A stretch of 64,000 nt of DNA from assembly GCA_028753945.1 (NCBI GenBank), contig JAPNXP010000012.1:4734501-4798500 (forward strand), in the 5' to 3' direction. Under the pieces are notes generated by a model. That model was not told the origin of the DNA. It did no database searches and saw only the letters and a program-made list of their open reading frames with translations. A program made the position numbers and the translations under genes. This stretch comes from Hexactinellida sp. DTS-2022 (taxonomy: Eukaryota > Porifera > Hexactinellida). Positions 1-13,062 of this stretch are shown piece by piece; the first letter of the stretch is position 1; the number at the start of each line of letters is the position of its first letter.

Positions 1-130
1 TTTACACAAGGCAATGGCACTCACTCAATTTTTCTGGACCAGGGATTCATTACTATATTCAACTAAATATATCAGGGTTTCATAGATATATTTTTTCTGG
101 CGGGGGAAAGTTTGTGGATCCACGTTATAA
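1..130. other. AT-rich non-coding sequence
   Basis: I see no gene, RNA or named repeat here. A short open frame on the minus strand continues into the adjacent hairpin and has no protein-like composition. Confidence 0.4.
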
Positions 131-255
131 AAAATCCAAAATTGCAGCCTGTGCCGACAGCATGTTCCATTGGAGGCACTATCAATAAACCAACCAACAA
201 AATATAGTGCCACCAAAGGAACATGCGTCGGCACAGGCTGCAATTTTGGATTTTT
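131..255 (+). repeat. H hairpin element, isolated copy 1
   Basis: Two inverted arms of about 50 bases, starting ATCCAAAATTGCAGCC and ending in its complement, flank a loop containing CAATAAACCAACC. It lies outside the main repeat field, left of the minisatellite, so the hairpin can occur without its usual 1.4-kb host unit. This copy reads in the orientation with GGAGGCACTATC first. Confidence 0.8.
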
Positions 256-780
256 ATGATTATTCTTTTTTACTATGTGTCAGAATTGAGTATTTATTAC
301 TAATGAATTGCTCAGTGAATGAATTGCTCAGTAAAGTAAGTTACGATGTAGTAGATGATACCGCAAGACTTGATATATCTTGATATTGATATAGATATAG
401 TATACTTGATATAGTATCATGATGATGATACTGCAAGACTTGATATATTATCTTCTCGTGGGTTTTTGGGGGGTCGATTTGAAAAAGCAATCTATGATAT
501 AAGGATATAAGGATCCCGCCGACTATCCAAGGTTTCTAGATCTCAAGAGCTAGAGAAGCGTAGAAAATATCAACAACGGTGTTGAAGTTGAAAAGTCATC
601 TTTCACACCTTTAGTATTCTCTGCTTGTGGCGGAATGGGACATACAGCAAACATTTTCAACAATTGTCTAGACAGCCGGACAGTTTGTTGGCTGCGCACA
701 AACCTCCCTTTTGCACTACTCCGCTCTGCAATTTTATGCATACAGGGCAAACATATTAGAAGGACAAAGAATCCGATGCA
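256..780. other. AT-rich non-coding sequence before the minisatellite
   Basis: The stretch contains short reiterated GATATA/TTGATAT words around 370-450 and otherwise looks unique. Open frames near 550-907 extend into the minisatellite and show no recognisable protein. I see no gene. Confidence 0.4.
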
Positions 781-2420
781 AGACCAAGAAATTCAATTTC
801 AAGAACAAGAAATCCAATTCAAGACCAAGAAATCCAATTTCACGAACAAGAAATCCAATTTCAAGAACAAGAAATCCAATTCAAGACCAAGAAATCCAAT
901 TTCATGAACAAGAAATCCAATTTCACGAACAAGAAATCCAATTTCACGAATAAGAAATCCAATTTCACGAACAAGAAATCCAATTTCATGAACAAGAAAT
1001 CCAATTTCTCGAACAAGAAATGCAATTTCGAAAACAAGAAATCCAATTTCTCGAACAAGAAAACCAATTTCTCGAACAAGAAATCCAATTTTCGAACAAG
1101 AAATCCAATTTCACGAATAAGAAATCGAATTTCTCGAACAAGAAATCCAATTTCACGAATAAGAAATCCAATTTTCGAACAAGAAATACAATTTCTCGAA
1201 TAAGAAATCCAATTTCTCGAACAAGAAATGCAATTTCACGAATAAGAAATCCAATTTCACGAACAAGAAATCCAATTTCTCGAACAAGAAATGCAATTTC
1301 TCGAACAAGAAATCCAATTTCACGAATAAGAAATCCAATTTCTCGAACAAGAAATCCAATTTCACGAACAAGAAATGCAATTTCTCGAACAAGAAATCCA
1401 ATTTCACGAACAAGAAATCCAATTTCACGAATAAGAAATCCAATTTCTCGAACAAGAAATCCAATTTCACGAACAAGAAATCCAATTTCACGAATAAGAA
1501 ATCCAATTCCACGAACAAGAAATCCAATTTCTCGAACAAGAAATCCAATTTCACGAACAAGAAATCCAATTTCACGAACAAGAAATCCAATTTCACGAAC
1601 AAGAAATCCAATTTCACGAATAAGAAATGCAATTTCACGAACAAGAAATCCAATTTCACGAATAAGAAATCCAATTCCACGAACAAGAAATCCAATTTCT
1701 CGAACAAGAAATCCAATTTCACGAACAAGAAATCCAATTTCACGAATAAGAAATCCAATTTCACGAACAAGAAATCCAATTTCTCGAACAAGAAATCCAA
1801 TTTCACGAACAAGAAATCCAATTTCACGAACAAGAAATCCAATTTCACGAACAAGAAATCCAATTTCACGAACAAGAAATCCAATTTCACGAATAAGAAA
1901 TCCAATTTCACGAACAAGAAATGCAATTTCACGAACAAGAAATGCAATTTCTCGAACAAGAAATCCAATTTCTCGAACAAGAAATCCAATTTCGTGAACA
2001 AGAAATCCAATTTCTCGAACAAGAAATCCAATTTCTCGAACAAGAAATCCAATTTCTCGAACAAGAAATCCAATTTCACGAACAAGAAATCCAATTTCAC
2101 GAATAAGAAATCCAATTTCTCGAACAAGAAATCCAATTTCTCGAACAAGAAACCCAATTTCACGAACAAGAAATGCAATTTCTCGAACAAGAAATCCAAT
2201 TTCTCGAACAAGAAATCCAATTTCGTGAACAAGAAATCCAATTTCACGAACAAGAAATCCAATTTCACGAACAAGAAATCCAATTTCACGAACAAGAAAT
2301 CCAATTTCTCGAACAAGAAATCCAATTTCACGAACAAGAAATCCAATTTCTCGAACAAGAAATCCAATTTCACGAACAAGAAATGCAATTTCATGAACAA
2401 GAAATCCAATTTCACGAATA
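781..2420. repeat. 21-bp minisatellite, about 78 copies
   Basis: A tandem array of the unit AAGAAATCCAATTTCACGAA plus one base. Unit variants interchange CACGAA, CTCGAA and CATGAA, and ATCC with ATGC. The left end is more irregular (CAAGACCAAG variants), the usual sign of an ageing array edge. Because 21 is a multiple of three and the unit has few stop codons, several frames on both strands stay open for hundreds of bases. These open frames are a by-product of the repeat and are not called as genes. The array stops abruptly at a dyad element at about 2423. Confidence 0.95.
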
Positions 2421-2422
2421 AT

Positions 2423-2544
2423 AAAGGCAGTGATTCCAATACTGGGCCACTATACTATAGTATAGTCGGCACAGTAATAATAATATACCAAAGCACTAAG
2501 ACCAATACTGGGCCACTATACTATAGTATAGTCGGCACAGTAAT
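2423..2544 (-). repeat. Dyad element cluster, 2 copies
   Basis: Two copies of the element with core ACTATACTATAGTATAGT, a perfect 18-base palindrome, flanked by GGGCC and CGGCACAG. They join the right edge of the minisatellite to the first in-field hairpin. The first copy has the AAGGCAGTGATTCC leader, the second the CCAAAGCACTAAGACC leader. Confidence 0.85.
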
Positions 2545-2545
2545 A

Positions 2546-2670
2546 AAAATCCAAAATTGCTGCCTGTGCCGACGCATGTTCCTTTGGTGGCACTATATTT
2601 TGTTGGTTGTTTATTGATAGTGCCTCCAAAGGAACATGCTGTCGGCGCAGGCTGCAATTTTGTATTTTTT
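2546..2670 (-). repeat. H hairpin element, copy 2
   Basis: Leftward-reading hairpin with arms beginning ATCCAAAATTGCTGCC and a loop around TTTTGTTGGTTG. The left arm has GCTGCC where the right arm implies GCAGCC, so one arm mismatch is present. It is followed by the TCGCCAAGTCATCAACGCC flank module. Confidence 0.8.
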
Positions 2671-3075
2671 TCGCCAAGTCATCAACGCCCAAGGTGTGAA
2701 GAACCATTTGTTAATTGGTCGGAGTTACAAGGAACGGTAGATAAATTTGAATTTAGTTTCTATCATAAACCATCAAGAGTTTAATGCCATTCATTCATTA
2801 TCTATTGATAATAAATTATATTAATAGTAATTTATTTTAGCAATGTTATCCACGGTTGTTTGAGTTGAGTCAACAAATTCCTTAATATTATTTATAATAT
2901 GACACCAATTTCAATGTCGACATACAATTATTAAGTTCAATTATTTTGTCATAAATAATAAATTAATTAATTTGGCTATCAAATTTCAATTCCGCACACT
3001 CGATAATCCCTAATAATCAAATTGGGAGCATCTAGTATATAAGATTATAAGTCATATACTGACTTAATTAATTAT

Positions 3076-4210
3076 AATTAATTACGTCAGTATATTAACA
3101 GTGCAAGAGTATTCTTGCAGAAGGAAATATAATCACATAATCTGTCGTTGTTATGAAATATATAATCTTGGTTTTCAATTAGAAAATAGAAGCCTACTCG
3201 ATCTCACAAGTTGAATCAATATAATAATAACGAGTTGAAACAATAGAATTTGATTTAACACTTTCAATTGAACTGAAGTGTTAGTAAACAAAGGAAACTT
3301 GCAACTCAATTCTGGCACAAACTAAGTACAAATTGAAAATTCGTGCACAGTGAAAAGGTGTAGAATTTAATTCTCTATCGAATGCATATAAATTTAATTT
3401 TCGGGTACTATTTATTGTTCCTGTTTCAATATTAAACAGGTGCAAAAATGTGTCCAAAAAAATGTGATAAAAAATCGTGACCCCAGGTGCACATCTGTAA
3501 CCCATGAGACACATATCCTGAAATTTTGGGTTCTTAGTTAATTAAACTCTGGTCTGTGGAGAGGATACGGAAGGAAAATAAAAAATCCAAAATTGCAGCC
3601 TGCGCCGACAGCATGTTCTTTTGGAGGCACTATAAATAAACAACCAACAAAATATAGTGCCACCAAAGGAACATGCGTCGGCACAGGCTGCAATTTTGGA
3701 TTTTATTTTCCTTCCGTATCCTCTCCACAGAACAGAGTTTTATTAACTAAGAGCCCAAATTTTCAGGATATGTGTTTCATGGGTTACAGATGTGCACCTG
3801 GGGTCACGTTTTTTTATCACATTTATTTGGCCACATCTTTGCACCTGTTTAATATTAGAAAAAGAACAATAAATATCCGCGAATATTTAATTTATATGCA
3901 TTCGATAGAGAATTAAATTCTACACCTTTTCACAGTGCACGAATTTTTAAATTGGGCTTCGTTTGTTCCACAATTGAGTTGGAAATTTCCTTTGTTTACT
4001 AACACTTCAGTTCAGTTGAAAGTGTTAAATCTAATTCTATTGTTTCAACTTGTGATTATTATATTGATTCAACTTGTGAGATCGAGTAGGCTTCTATTTT
4101 CCAATTGAAAACTAAGATTATAGATTTCAATAACAACGACAGATTATGTGATTATATTTACTTCTGCAAGAATACTCTTGCACTGTTAATATACTGACGT
4201 AATTAATTAT
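3076..4210. repeat. Large palindrome of about 1.1 kb centred on H copy 3
   Basis: The sequence from ACGTCAGTATATTAACAG (about 3084) to GAGGATACGGAAGG (about 3575) recurs in inverted form from CCTTCCGTATCCTCTCC (about 3708) to the matching TGTTAATATACTGACGT (about 4200). The arms are about 500 bp, with H copy 3 (about 3583-3705) at the centre. The arms are diverged, so this is not a recent duplication. The right arm abuts H copy 4 (about 4211-4330). Confidence 0.75.
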
Positions 4211-4330
4211 AAAATCCAAAATTGCAGCTGTGCCGACGCATGTTCCTTTGGTGGCACTATATTCTGGTGGTGGTTTATTGATAGTGCCTCCAATGGGACA
4301 TGCTGTCAGCACAGCTGCAATTTTGGATTT
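4211..4330 (-). repeat. H hairpin element, copy 4
   Basis: Leftward hairpin of the short-arm subtype: both arms have lost one base at the same paired place (GCAGCTGTGCC in the left arm, CAGCTGC in the right). It is followed by the CCGCCATGTCATCATCAC flank module. Confidence 0.8.
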
Positions 4331-4790
4331 TTTTCCGCCATGTCATCATCACTATGAAGGTGTTAAAATATTTCAAAAGGTGTTACAGAAGACATCGACC
4401 CTTAGAGTGGCGGAAGTTTCCATTTAGTTCACTTCATTTTAGAGATATTCAAGTTTGAGTAGAATATAATAGCTGATGACTCAGCATTTTTTATGTGAGT
4501 GTTGGGTCATCACCCAACTTCAACTAACCCATTTTAAATATCGAAATAACAAAATTGTAAAAACACATTTTTTTTACGATGTCATCATCACCTCAAGGTG
4601 TCAATACCCATTTGTAGAGGTGTTAGGTGGCATAAGGATCAATTAATAAATTGAAAGTTTGTTTATATCTGATATAATTTCTGAGATTAATGAAATTTAG
4701 CTAATTAGTATAAATATTTAATTAATTTATTAATAATTTAACACCAATATTATGTATATCAAAATAAATGAAGTTCAATTATTTGGAATT

Positions 4791-5245
4791 ATTATTACTG
4801 TGCCGACTATACTATAGTATAGTGGCCCAGTTCTAATCTTACTGCCTTTAATATTATTTTTATTATTATTATTACTGTGCCGACTATACTATAGTATAGT
4901 GGCCCAGTATTGGAATCACTGCCTTTATTTATATTATTACTGTGCCGACTATACTATAGTATAGTGGCCCAGTATTAGAATCACTGCCTTTATTATTTTT
5001 ATTATTACTGTGCCGACTATACTATAGTATAGTGGCCCAGTATTGGAATCACTGCCTTTATTATTATTACTGTGCCGACTATACTATAGTATAGTGGCCC
5101 AGTATTGGAATCACTGCCTTTATTACTGTGCCGACTATACTATAGTATAGTGGCCCAGTATTGGAATCACTGCCTTTATTATTATTTTTACTGTGCCGAC
5201 TATACTATAGTATAGTGGCCCAGTATTGGAATCACTGCCTTTATT
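4791..5245 (+). repeat. Dyad element cluster, 7 copies
   Basis: Seven copies of TGTGCCGACTATACTATAG... with trailing GGCCCAGTATTGGAATCACT, separated by runs of ATT/TTA trinucleotides. Spacing is about 58-80 bp. The cluster sits where units switch from leftward to rightward orientation, and its copies read opposite to those in the clusters further right, matching the rightward units that follow. Confidence 0.9.
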
Positions 5246-5261
5246 TTTATTATTTTTATTT

Positions 5262-8200
5262 TTTCTCCGTAGACGGTACCCTGGCCAGAGCTTAATTGTT
5301 GATGGGCTTAAACTTGGCATGTAGGTGCGATGGGACCGTCTAATTTGCACCTGGGGTTACGATTTTTGATTAACAAATTTTGGACACATTTTTAACACCT
5401 TTCAAAATTTGTCTGGTCCATAACTTGAAAATTGTTTTACTAAACCCCCAAATTTTATTTCACATTTGGATTCGCCATAAGATTCTGCGTCTGATGGAAG
5501 AAAAAATATTTCAATAAAGGGGTCAATTTCTTCCATAAATGGGGGTTGAAATTTCTTTGTTTACTCACACTTCAATTTCAGTAAAACTGTGAAATCTAAT
5601 TCCATTGTTTCAACTTGTAATAATTATATTGATTTAACTTGTTAAATCCTACTCTAGTGATTCAACTTGCGATAATTATATTGATTTAACTTATAAATTC
5701 CAGCTGGCTTCTATTTATTGTAGTATTACTATACAATGGATTAAATAAAATATTATAATATAAGGAATTTGTTGACTTAATTCAACTTAACCGTGGATAA
5801 CATTGCTAAAATAAATAACTAATAATATAATTTATTATCAATACATAATGAATGAATGGCTTTAAACTCAAGATGGTTTATGATAGAACCGTAAGATTTA
5901 CATTCCACAACAACGACAGATTAAGTGAATATATTTATTTCGGCGAGAATATTCTTGCACAATTAATGTACTGACGTAATTAATTATAATTAATTCCTTT
6001 TGTATTTAACTTATAGACGGTTCCAATTGGATTATTGGGGTTATCGAGTGCGTGGAATTCAAACATTATAGTGAAATTCAATGTAAATTAATAATAATTG
6101 CAAATAATTGAACTTAATTTATTTTGCTGTATATAATAATGGTGTTAAATAATTAATACATTAATTAAATTTTTATGCTAATTAGCTAAATTTCATTAAT
6201 CTCAGAGATGATACAAGATATAAACAAACTTTCAATTTATCAATTGGTCCTTATGCCAGGTACCACCTATACAAGTGGGTCTTGACACCTTGAGGTGATG
6301 ATGACATCGTTAAAAAAATGTATTTTTACAATTTTTTAATTCGACATTTAAAATGGGTTAGTTGGTGTTGGGTGATGACCCAACACTCACATAAAAAATG
6401 CTGACTCAGCACTTATTATATTCTACTGAAACTTGAATATCTTTGAAACGAAGTGAGCAAAATGGAAACTTCCACGACTCTAAGGGTCGTTGCCTTCTGA
6501 AACACCTTTCTGAAATAATTGAACACCTTCATAGTGATGATGACATGGCGGAAAAAAAATCCAAAATTGCAGCCTGTGCCGACAGCATGTTCCTATGGAG
6601 GCACTATCAATAAACCACCACCAAAATATAGTGCCACCAAAGGAACATGCGTCGGCACAGGCTGCAATTTTGGATTTTTTTTTTTTTTTCTCCGTAGACG
6701 GTGCCCTGGCCAGAGCTTTAGAGTTGATGGGCTAAAACTTGGCATGTAGGTGCGATAGGACCGTCTAATTTGCACCTGGGGTTACGATTTTTGATTAACA
6801 AATTTTTTACACATCTTTAACACCTTTCAAATTTTGTCTGGTCCATAACTCAAAAATTGTTTTACTAAACCCCCAAATTTTATTTCATATTTGGATTCAC
6901 CATAAAATTCTGCGTCTGATGGGTGAAGAAAATTTTCAATAAATGGTTTAATTTCTGCCATAAATGGGGGTTGAAATTTCTTTGTTTACTCACACTTCAA
7001 TTTCACTTGTAATAATTATATTGATTTAACTTGTTAAATCCTACTCTAGTGATTCAACTTGCGATAATTATATTGATTCAACTTATAAATTCCAGCTGGC
7101 TTCTATTTAATTCTAGTATTACTATACAATGGATTAAATAAAATATTATAATATAAGGAATTTGTTGACTTAATTCAACTTAACCGTGGATAACATTGCT
7201 AAAATAAATAACTAATAATATAATTTATTATCAATAAGTAATGAATGAATGGCATTAAACTAAAGATGGTTTATGATAGAACCGTTAAGATTTTACATTC
7301 CACAACAACGACAGATTAAGTGAATATATTTATTTCGGCGAGAATATTCTTGCACAATTAATGTACTGACGTAATTAATTATAATAGATTCCTTTTGTAT
7401 TTAACTTATAGACGGTTCCAATTGGATTATTGGGTTTATCGAGTGCGTGGAATTCAAACATTATAGTGAAATTCAATTTAAATTAATAATAATTGCAAAT
7501 AATTGAACTTAATTTATTTTGCTGTATATAATAATGGTGTTAAATAATTAATACATTAATTAAATTTTTATGCTAATTAGCTAAATTTCATTAATCTCAG
7601 AGATGATACAAGATATAAACAAACTTTCAATTTATCAATTGGTCCTTATGCCACGTACAACCTACACAAGTGGGTCTTGACACCTTGAGGTGATGATGAC
7701 ATCGTCAAAAAAATGTATTTTTACAATTTTTTTAATTCGACATTTAAAATGGGTTAGTTGGTGTTGGGTGATGACCCAACACTCACATAAAAAATGCAGA
7801 CTCATCACTTATTATATTCTACTGAAACTTGAATATCTTTGAAACGAAGTGAGCAAAATGGAAACTTCCACGACTCTAAGGGTCGTTGCCTTCTGAAACA
7901 CCTTACTGAAATAATTTAACACCTTCATAGTGATGATGACATGGCGGAAAAAAAATCTAAAATTGCAGCCTGCGCCGACAGCATGTTCCTATGGAGGCAC
8001 TATCAATAAACCACCACCAAAATATAGTGCCACCAAAGGAACATGCGTCGGCACAGGCTGCAATTTTAGATTTTTTATTATTATTATTTTTATTATTTTT
8101 TCTCCGTAGACGGTGCCCTGGCCAGAGCTTTATAGTTGATGGTCTTAAACTTTGCATGTAGGTGCGATGGGACCGTCTAATTTGCACCTGGGGTAACGAT

Positions 8201-11200
8201 TTTGATTAAGAAATTTTTGACACATCTTTAACACCTTTCAAAATTTGTCTGGTCCATAACACAAAATATGTTTTACTAAACCCCCAAATTTTATTTCACA
8301 TTTGGATTCACCATAAAATTCCGCGTCTGATGGGAGAAGAAAACTTTCAATAAAGAGTTTTATTTCTGCCATAAATGGGGGTTGAAATTCTTTGTTTACT
8401 CACACTTCAGTTTCAGTATAACTGTTAAATCTAATTCCATTGTTTCAACTTGTAATAATTATATTGATTTAACTTGTTAAATCTTACTCTATTGATTCAA
8501 CTTGCGATAATTAAATTGATTTAACTTATAAATTGCAGCTGGCTTCTATTTAATTTACCATACAATGGATTAAATAAAATAATATAATATAAGGAATTTG
8601 TTGACTTAATTCAACTCAACCGTGGATAACAATGCTAAGATAAATAACTAATAATATAATTTATTATCAATACATAATGAATGAATGGCATCAAACTCAA
8701 GATGGTTTAAGATAGAAACAAACTTCAAATTTATCTACCGTTCCTTGTGACTCGGACCAATTAACAAATGCTTCTTCACACCTTGGGCGTTGATGACTTG
8801 GCAAAAAAAAATCCAAAATTGCAGCCTGCGCCGACAGCATGTTCCTTTGGAGGCACTATCAATAAACAACCAACAAAATATAGTGCCACCAAAGGAACAT
8901 GCGTCGGCACAGGGTGCAATTTTGGATTTTTTTTATATTATTTTTTCTCCGTAGACGGTGCCCTGGCCACACCTTTATACATAGAGAGCTGAAACTTGGC
9001 ATGTAGGTGCGATGGGAGCGTCTAATTTGCACCTGGGGTTACGATTTTTTATTAACAAATTTTTGACACATCTTTAACACCTTTCAAATTTTGTCTGGTC
9101 CATAACTCAAAAATTGTTTTACTAAACCCCCAAATTTTACTTCACATTTGGATTCGCCATAAAATTCTGCGTCTGATGGGAGAAGAAATTTTTCAATAAA
9201 GGGATCAATTTCTGCCATAAATGGGGGTTGAAATTTCTTTGTTTACTCACACTTCAATTTCAGTAAAACTGTGAAATCTAATTCCATTGTTTCAACTTGT
9301 AATAATTATATTGATTTAACTTGTTAAATCCTACTCTAGTGATTCAACTTGCGATAATTATATTGATTTAACTTATAAATTCCAGCTGGCTTCTATTTAA
9401 TTGTAGTATTACTATACAATGGATTAAATAAAATATTATAATATAAGGAATTTGTTGCTTAATTCAACTTAACCGTGGATAACATTGCTAAAATAAATAA
9501 CTAATAATATAATTTATTATCAATACATAATGAATGAAAGACTCAAGATGGTTTAAGATAGAACCGTAAGATTTACATTCCACAACAACGACAGATTAAG
9601 TGAATATATATATTTCGGCGAGAATATTCTTGCACAATTAATGTACTGACGTAATTAATTATAATTAATTCCTTTTGTATTTAACTTATAGACGGTTCCA
9701 ATTGGATTATTGGGGTTATCGAGTGCGTGGAATTCAAACATTATAGTGAAATTCAATTTAAATTAATAATTATTGCAAATTATTGAACATAATTTATTTT
9801 GCTGTATATAATAATGGTGTTAAATAATTAATACATTAATTAAATTTTTATGCTAATTAGCTAAATTTCATTAATCTCAGAGATGATACAAGATATAAAC
9901 AAACTTTCAATTTATCAATTGGTCCTTATGCCAGGTACCACCGATACAAGTGGGTCTTGACACCTTGAGGTGATGATGACATCGTTAAAAAAATGTATTT
10001 TTACAATTTTTTTAATTCGACATTTAAAATGGGTTAGTTGGTGTTGGGTGATGACCCAACACGCACATAAAAAATGCTGACTCATCACTTATTATATTCT
10101 ACTGAAACTTGAATATCTTTGAAACGAAGTGAGCAAAATGGAAACTTCCACGACTCTAACGGTCGTTGCCTTCTGAAACACCTTTCTGAAATAATTTAAC
10201 ACCTTCATAGTGATGATGACATGGCGGAAAAAAAATCCAAAATTGCAGCCTGTGCCGAGAGCATGTTCCTATGGAGGCACTATCAATAAACCACCACCAA
10301 AATATAGTGCCACCAAAGGAACATGCGTCGGCACAGGCTGCAATTTTGGATTTTATTATTATTATTATTATTATTTTTTCTCCGTAGACGGTGCCCTGGC
10401 CTGAGCTTTATAGTTGATGGGCTGAAACTTGGCATGTAGGTGCGTATGGACCGTCTAATTTGCACCTGGGGTTACGATTTTTGATTAACGAATTTTTGAC
10501 ACATCTTTAACACCTTTCAAAATTTGTCTGGTCCATAACTCAAATTATGTTTTACTAAACCCCCAAATTTTATTTCACATTTGGATTCACCATAAAATTC
10601 TGCGTCCGATGGGAGAGGAATATTTTCAAAAATATGTTTAATTTCTGCCATAAATGGGGTTTGAAATTTCTTTGTTTACTCACACTTCAATTTCAGTAAA
10701 AGTGTTAAATCTAATTCTATTGTTTCAACTTGTAATAATTATATTGATTTAACTTGTTAAATCTTACTCTATTGTTTCAACTTGAGATAAATATATTGAT
10801 TCAACTTAAAAATTCCAGCTGGCTTCTATTTAATTGTAGTATTACCATACAATGGATTAAATAAAATATAATAATATAAGGAATTTGTTGACTAAACTCA
10901 AATCACCGTGGATAACATTGCTAAAATAAATAACTAATAATTTAATTTATTATCAATAAGTAATGAATGAATGGCATTAAACTAAAGATGGTTTATGATA
11001 GAACCGTTAAGATTTTACATACCACAACAACGACAGATTATGTGATTATATTTACTTCTGCGTTAATATTATTGCACTGTTAATATACTGACGTAATTAA
11101 TTATAATTAATTCAGTCAGTATATGACTTATATAGATGCTCCCAATTTGTTTATTAGGGGTTATCGAGTGTGCGGAATTGAAATTTGATGGACAAATTAA

Positions 11201-13062
11201 TTTATTTATTATTTATGACAAAATAATTAAACTTAATAAATATAAGTTGACATTGAAATTGGTGTTAAATTATATATAATATTAATAATTATATATACTA
11301 ATTAATTAAATATCATAAATCTCAGATATCATAGAAGATAGAAACAAACTTTCAATTTATCAATTGGTCCTTATGGCACGTGCCACCTATACAAGTGGGT
11401 CTTGACATCTTGAGGTGATGATGACATCGTTAAAAAAATGTGTTTTTACAATTTTGTTAATTCGATATTAAAAATGGGTTAGTTCATGTTGGGTGATGAC
11501 CCAACACTCACATAAAAAATGCTGAGTCATCAGTTGTTATATTCTACTCAAACTTGAATATCAATAAAAGGAAGTGAACTAAAACGAAACTTCCACCACT
11601 CTAAGGGTCGATGCCTTCTGTAACACCTTTTTGAAATGATTTAACACCTTTATAGTGATGATGACTTGGCGAAAAAAAAATCCAAAATTGCATCCTGTGC
11701 CGACAGCATGTTCCATTGGAGGCACTATCAATAAACCACCAACAAAATATAGTGCCACCCAAGGAACATGCGTCGGCACAGGATGCAATTTTGGATTTTT
11801 TTTTCTCCGTAGACGGTGCCCTGGCCAGAGCTTTGTAGTTGATGGGCTTAAACTTTGCATGTAGGTGCGATGGGACCGTCTAATTTGCACCTGGGGTTAC
11901 GATTTTTGATTAACAAATTTTGGACACATCTTTAACACCTTTCAAAATTTGTCTGGTCCATAACTCAAAATATGTTTTACTAAACCCCCAAATTTTATTT
12001 CATATTTGGATTCGCCATAAAATTCTGCGTCTGATGGGAGAATAAATTTTCCAATAAAGGGGTCAATTTCTGCCATAAATGGGGGTTGAAATTTCTTTGT
12101 TTACTCACACTTCAATTTCAGTAAAGTGTTAAATCTAATTCCATTGTTTCAACTTGTAATAATTATATTGATTTAACTTGTTAAATCCTACTCTAGTGAT
12201 TCAACTTGCTATAATTATATTGATTTACTTGTGAATTCAAGCTGGCTTCTATTTTGCAATTGAAAATTAAGATTATATATTTCATAACAACGACATATTA
12301 TGTGATTATATTTACTTATGCGAGAATATAATTGCACTGTTAATATACTGACGTAATTAATTATAAATAATTCAGTTTGTATTTAACTTATATAGAAGCT
12401 TCCAATTTGTATATTAGAGGTTATCGAGTGTGCGGAATTGAAATTTGATAGATAAATAAATTAATTAATTATTTATGACAAAATAATTGAACTTAATAAT
12501 TGTATGTTGACATTGAAATTGGTGTCATATTATAAATAATATTAATAATTATTTATACTAATTAATTAAATATCATAAATCTCAGAGATCATAGAAGATA
12601 GAAACAAACTTTCAATATATCAATTGGTCCTTATGACACGTGCCACCTATACAAGTGGGTCTTGACACCTTGAGGTGATGATGACATCGTTAAAAAAATG
12701 TGTTTTTACAAATTTGTTAATTCGATATTTAAAATGGGTTAGTTAATGTTGGTTGATGACCCAACACCCACTTAAAAAATGCTGAGTCATTACAGATTAT
12801 ATTCTACTGAAACTTTAATATCTCTTTAATGAAGTGAGCTGAATGGAAACTTCCACCACTCTAAAGGGTCGTTGCCTTCTGAAACACCTTTCTGAAATAA
12901 TTTAACACCTTCATAGTGATGATGACATGGCGAAAAAAAAATCCAAAATTGCAGCCTGTGCCGACAGCATGTTCCTTTGGAGGCACTATCAATAAACCAA
13001 CAACAAAATATAGTGCCACCAAAGGATCATGCGTCGGCACAGGGTGCAATTTTGGATTTTTT
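5262..13062 (+). repeat. Rightward block of 1.42-kb units
   Basis: Six units start with CTCCGTAGACGG at about 5265, 6690, 8101, 8945, 10,379 and 11,803. Hairpins H lie at about 6556-6680, 7952-8075, 8808-8932, 10,236-10,355, 11,678-11,802 and 12,939-13,062, all in the same orientation as their units. Most steps are 1396-1442 bp, and one short unit of about 850 bp starts at 8101. The units differ by substitutions, small indels and swapped internal modules. The region is non-coding: short frames of 60-100 codons here are reads through the hairpin. Confidence 0.85.

Noticed and set aside
1153..2439. 428-codon minus-strand open frame of VKLDFLF repeats, and similar plus-strand frames
   Set aside because: They are entirely the 21-bp minisatellite read in a stop-poor frame; every frame without the rare stop variant is equally open and there is no non-repeat protein sequence.
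6519..6775. Repeated small open frames (such as KIQNCSLCRRMF or PTACSFGGTINK proteins) on both strands, here and at about 30 other places
   Set aside because: Each is a read through the H hairpin and its flanks. The same peptides occur on both strands because the hairpin is palindromic, and they end at arbitrary points in the unit.
8808..8945. Hairpin followed by a T-run as a bacterial rho-independent terminator
   Set aside because: A-runs and T-runs flank both ends of the element symmetrically, no gene ends there, and the organism is a eukaryote.
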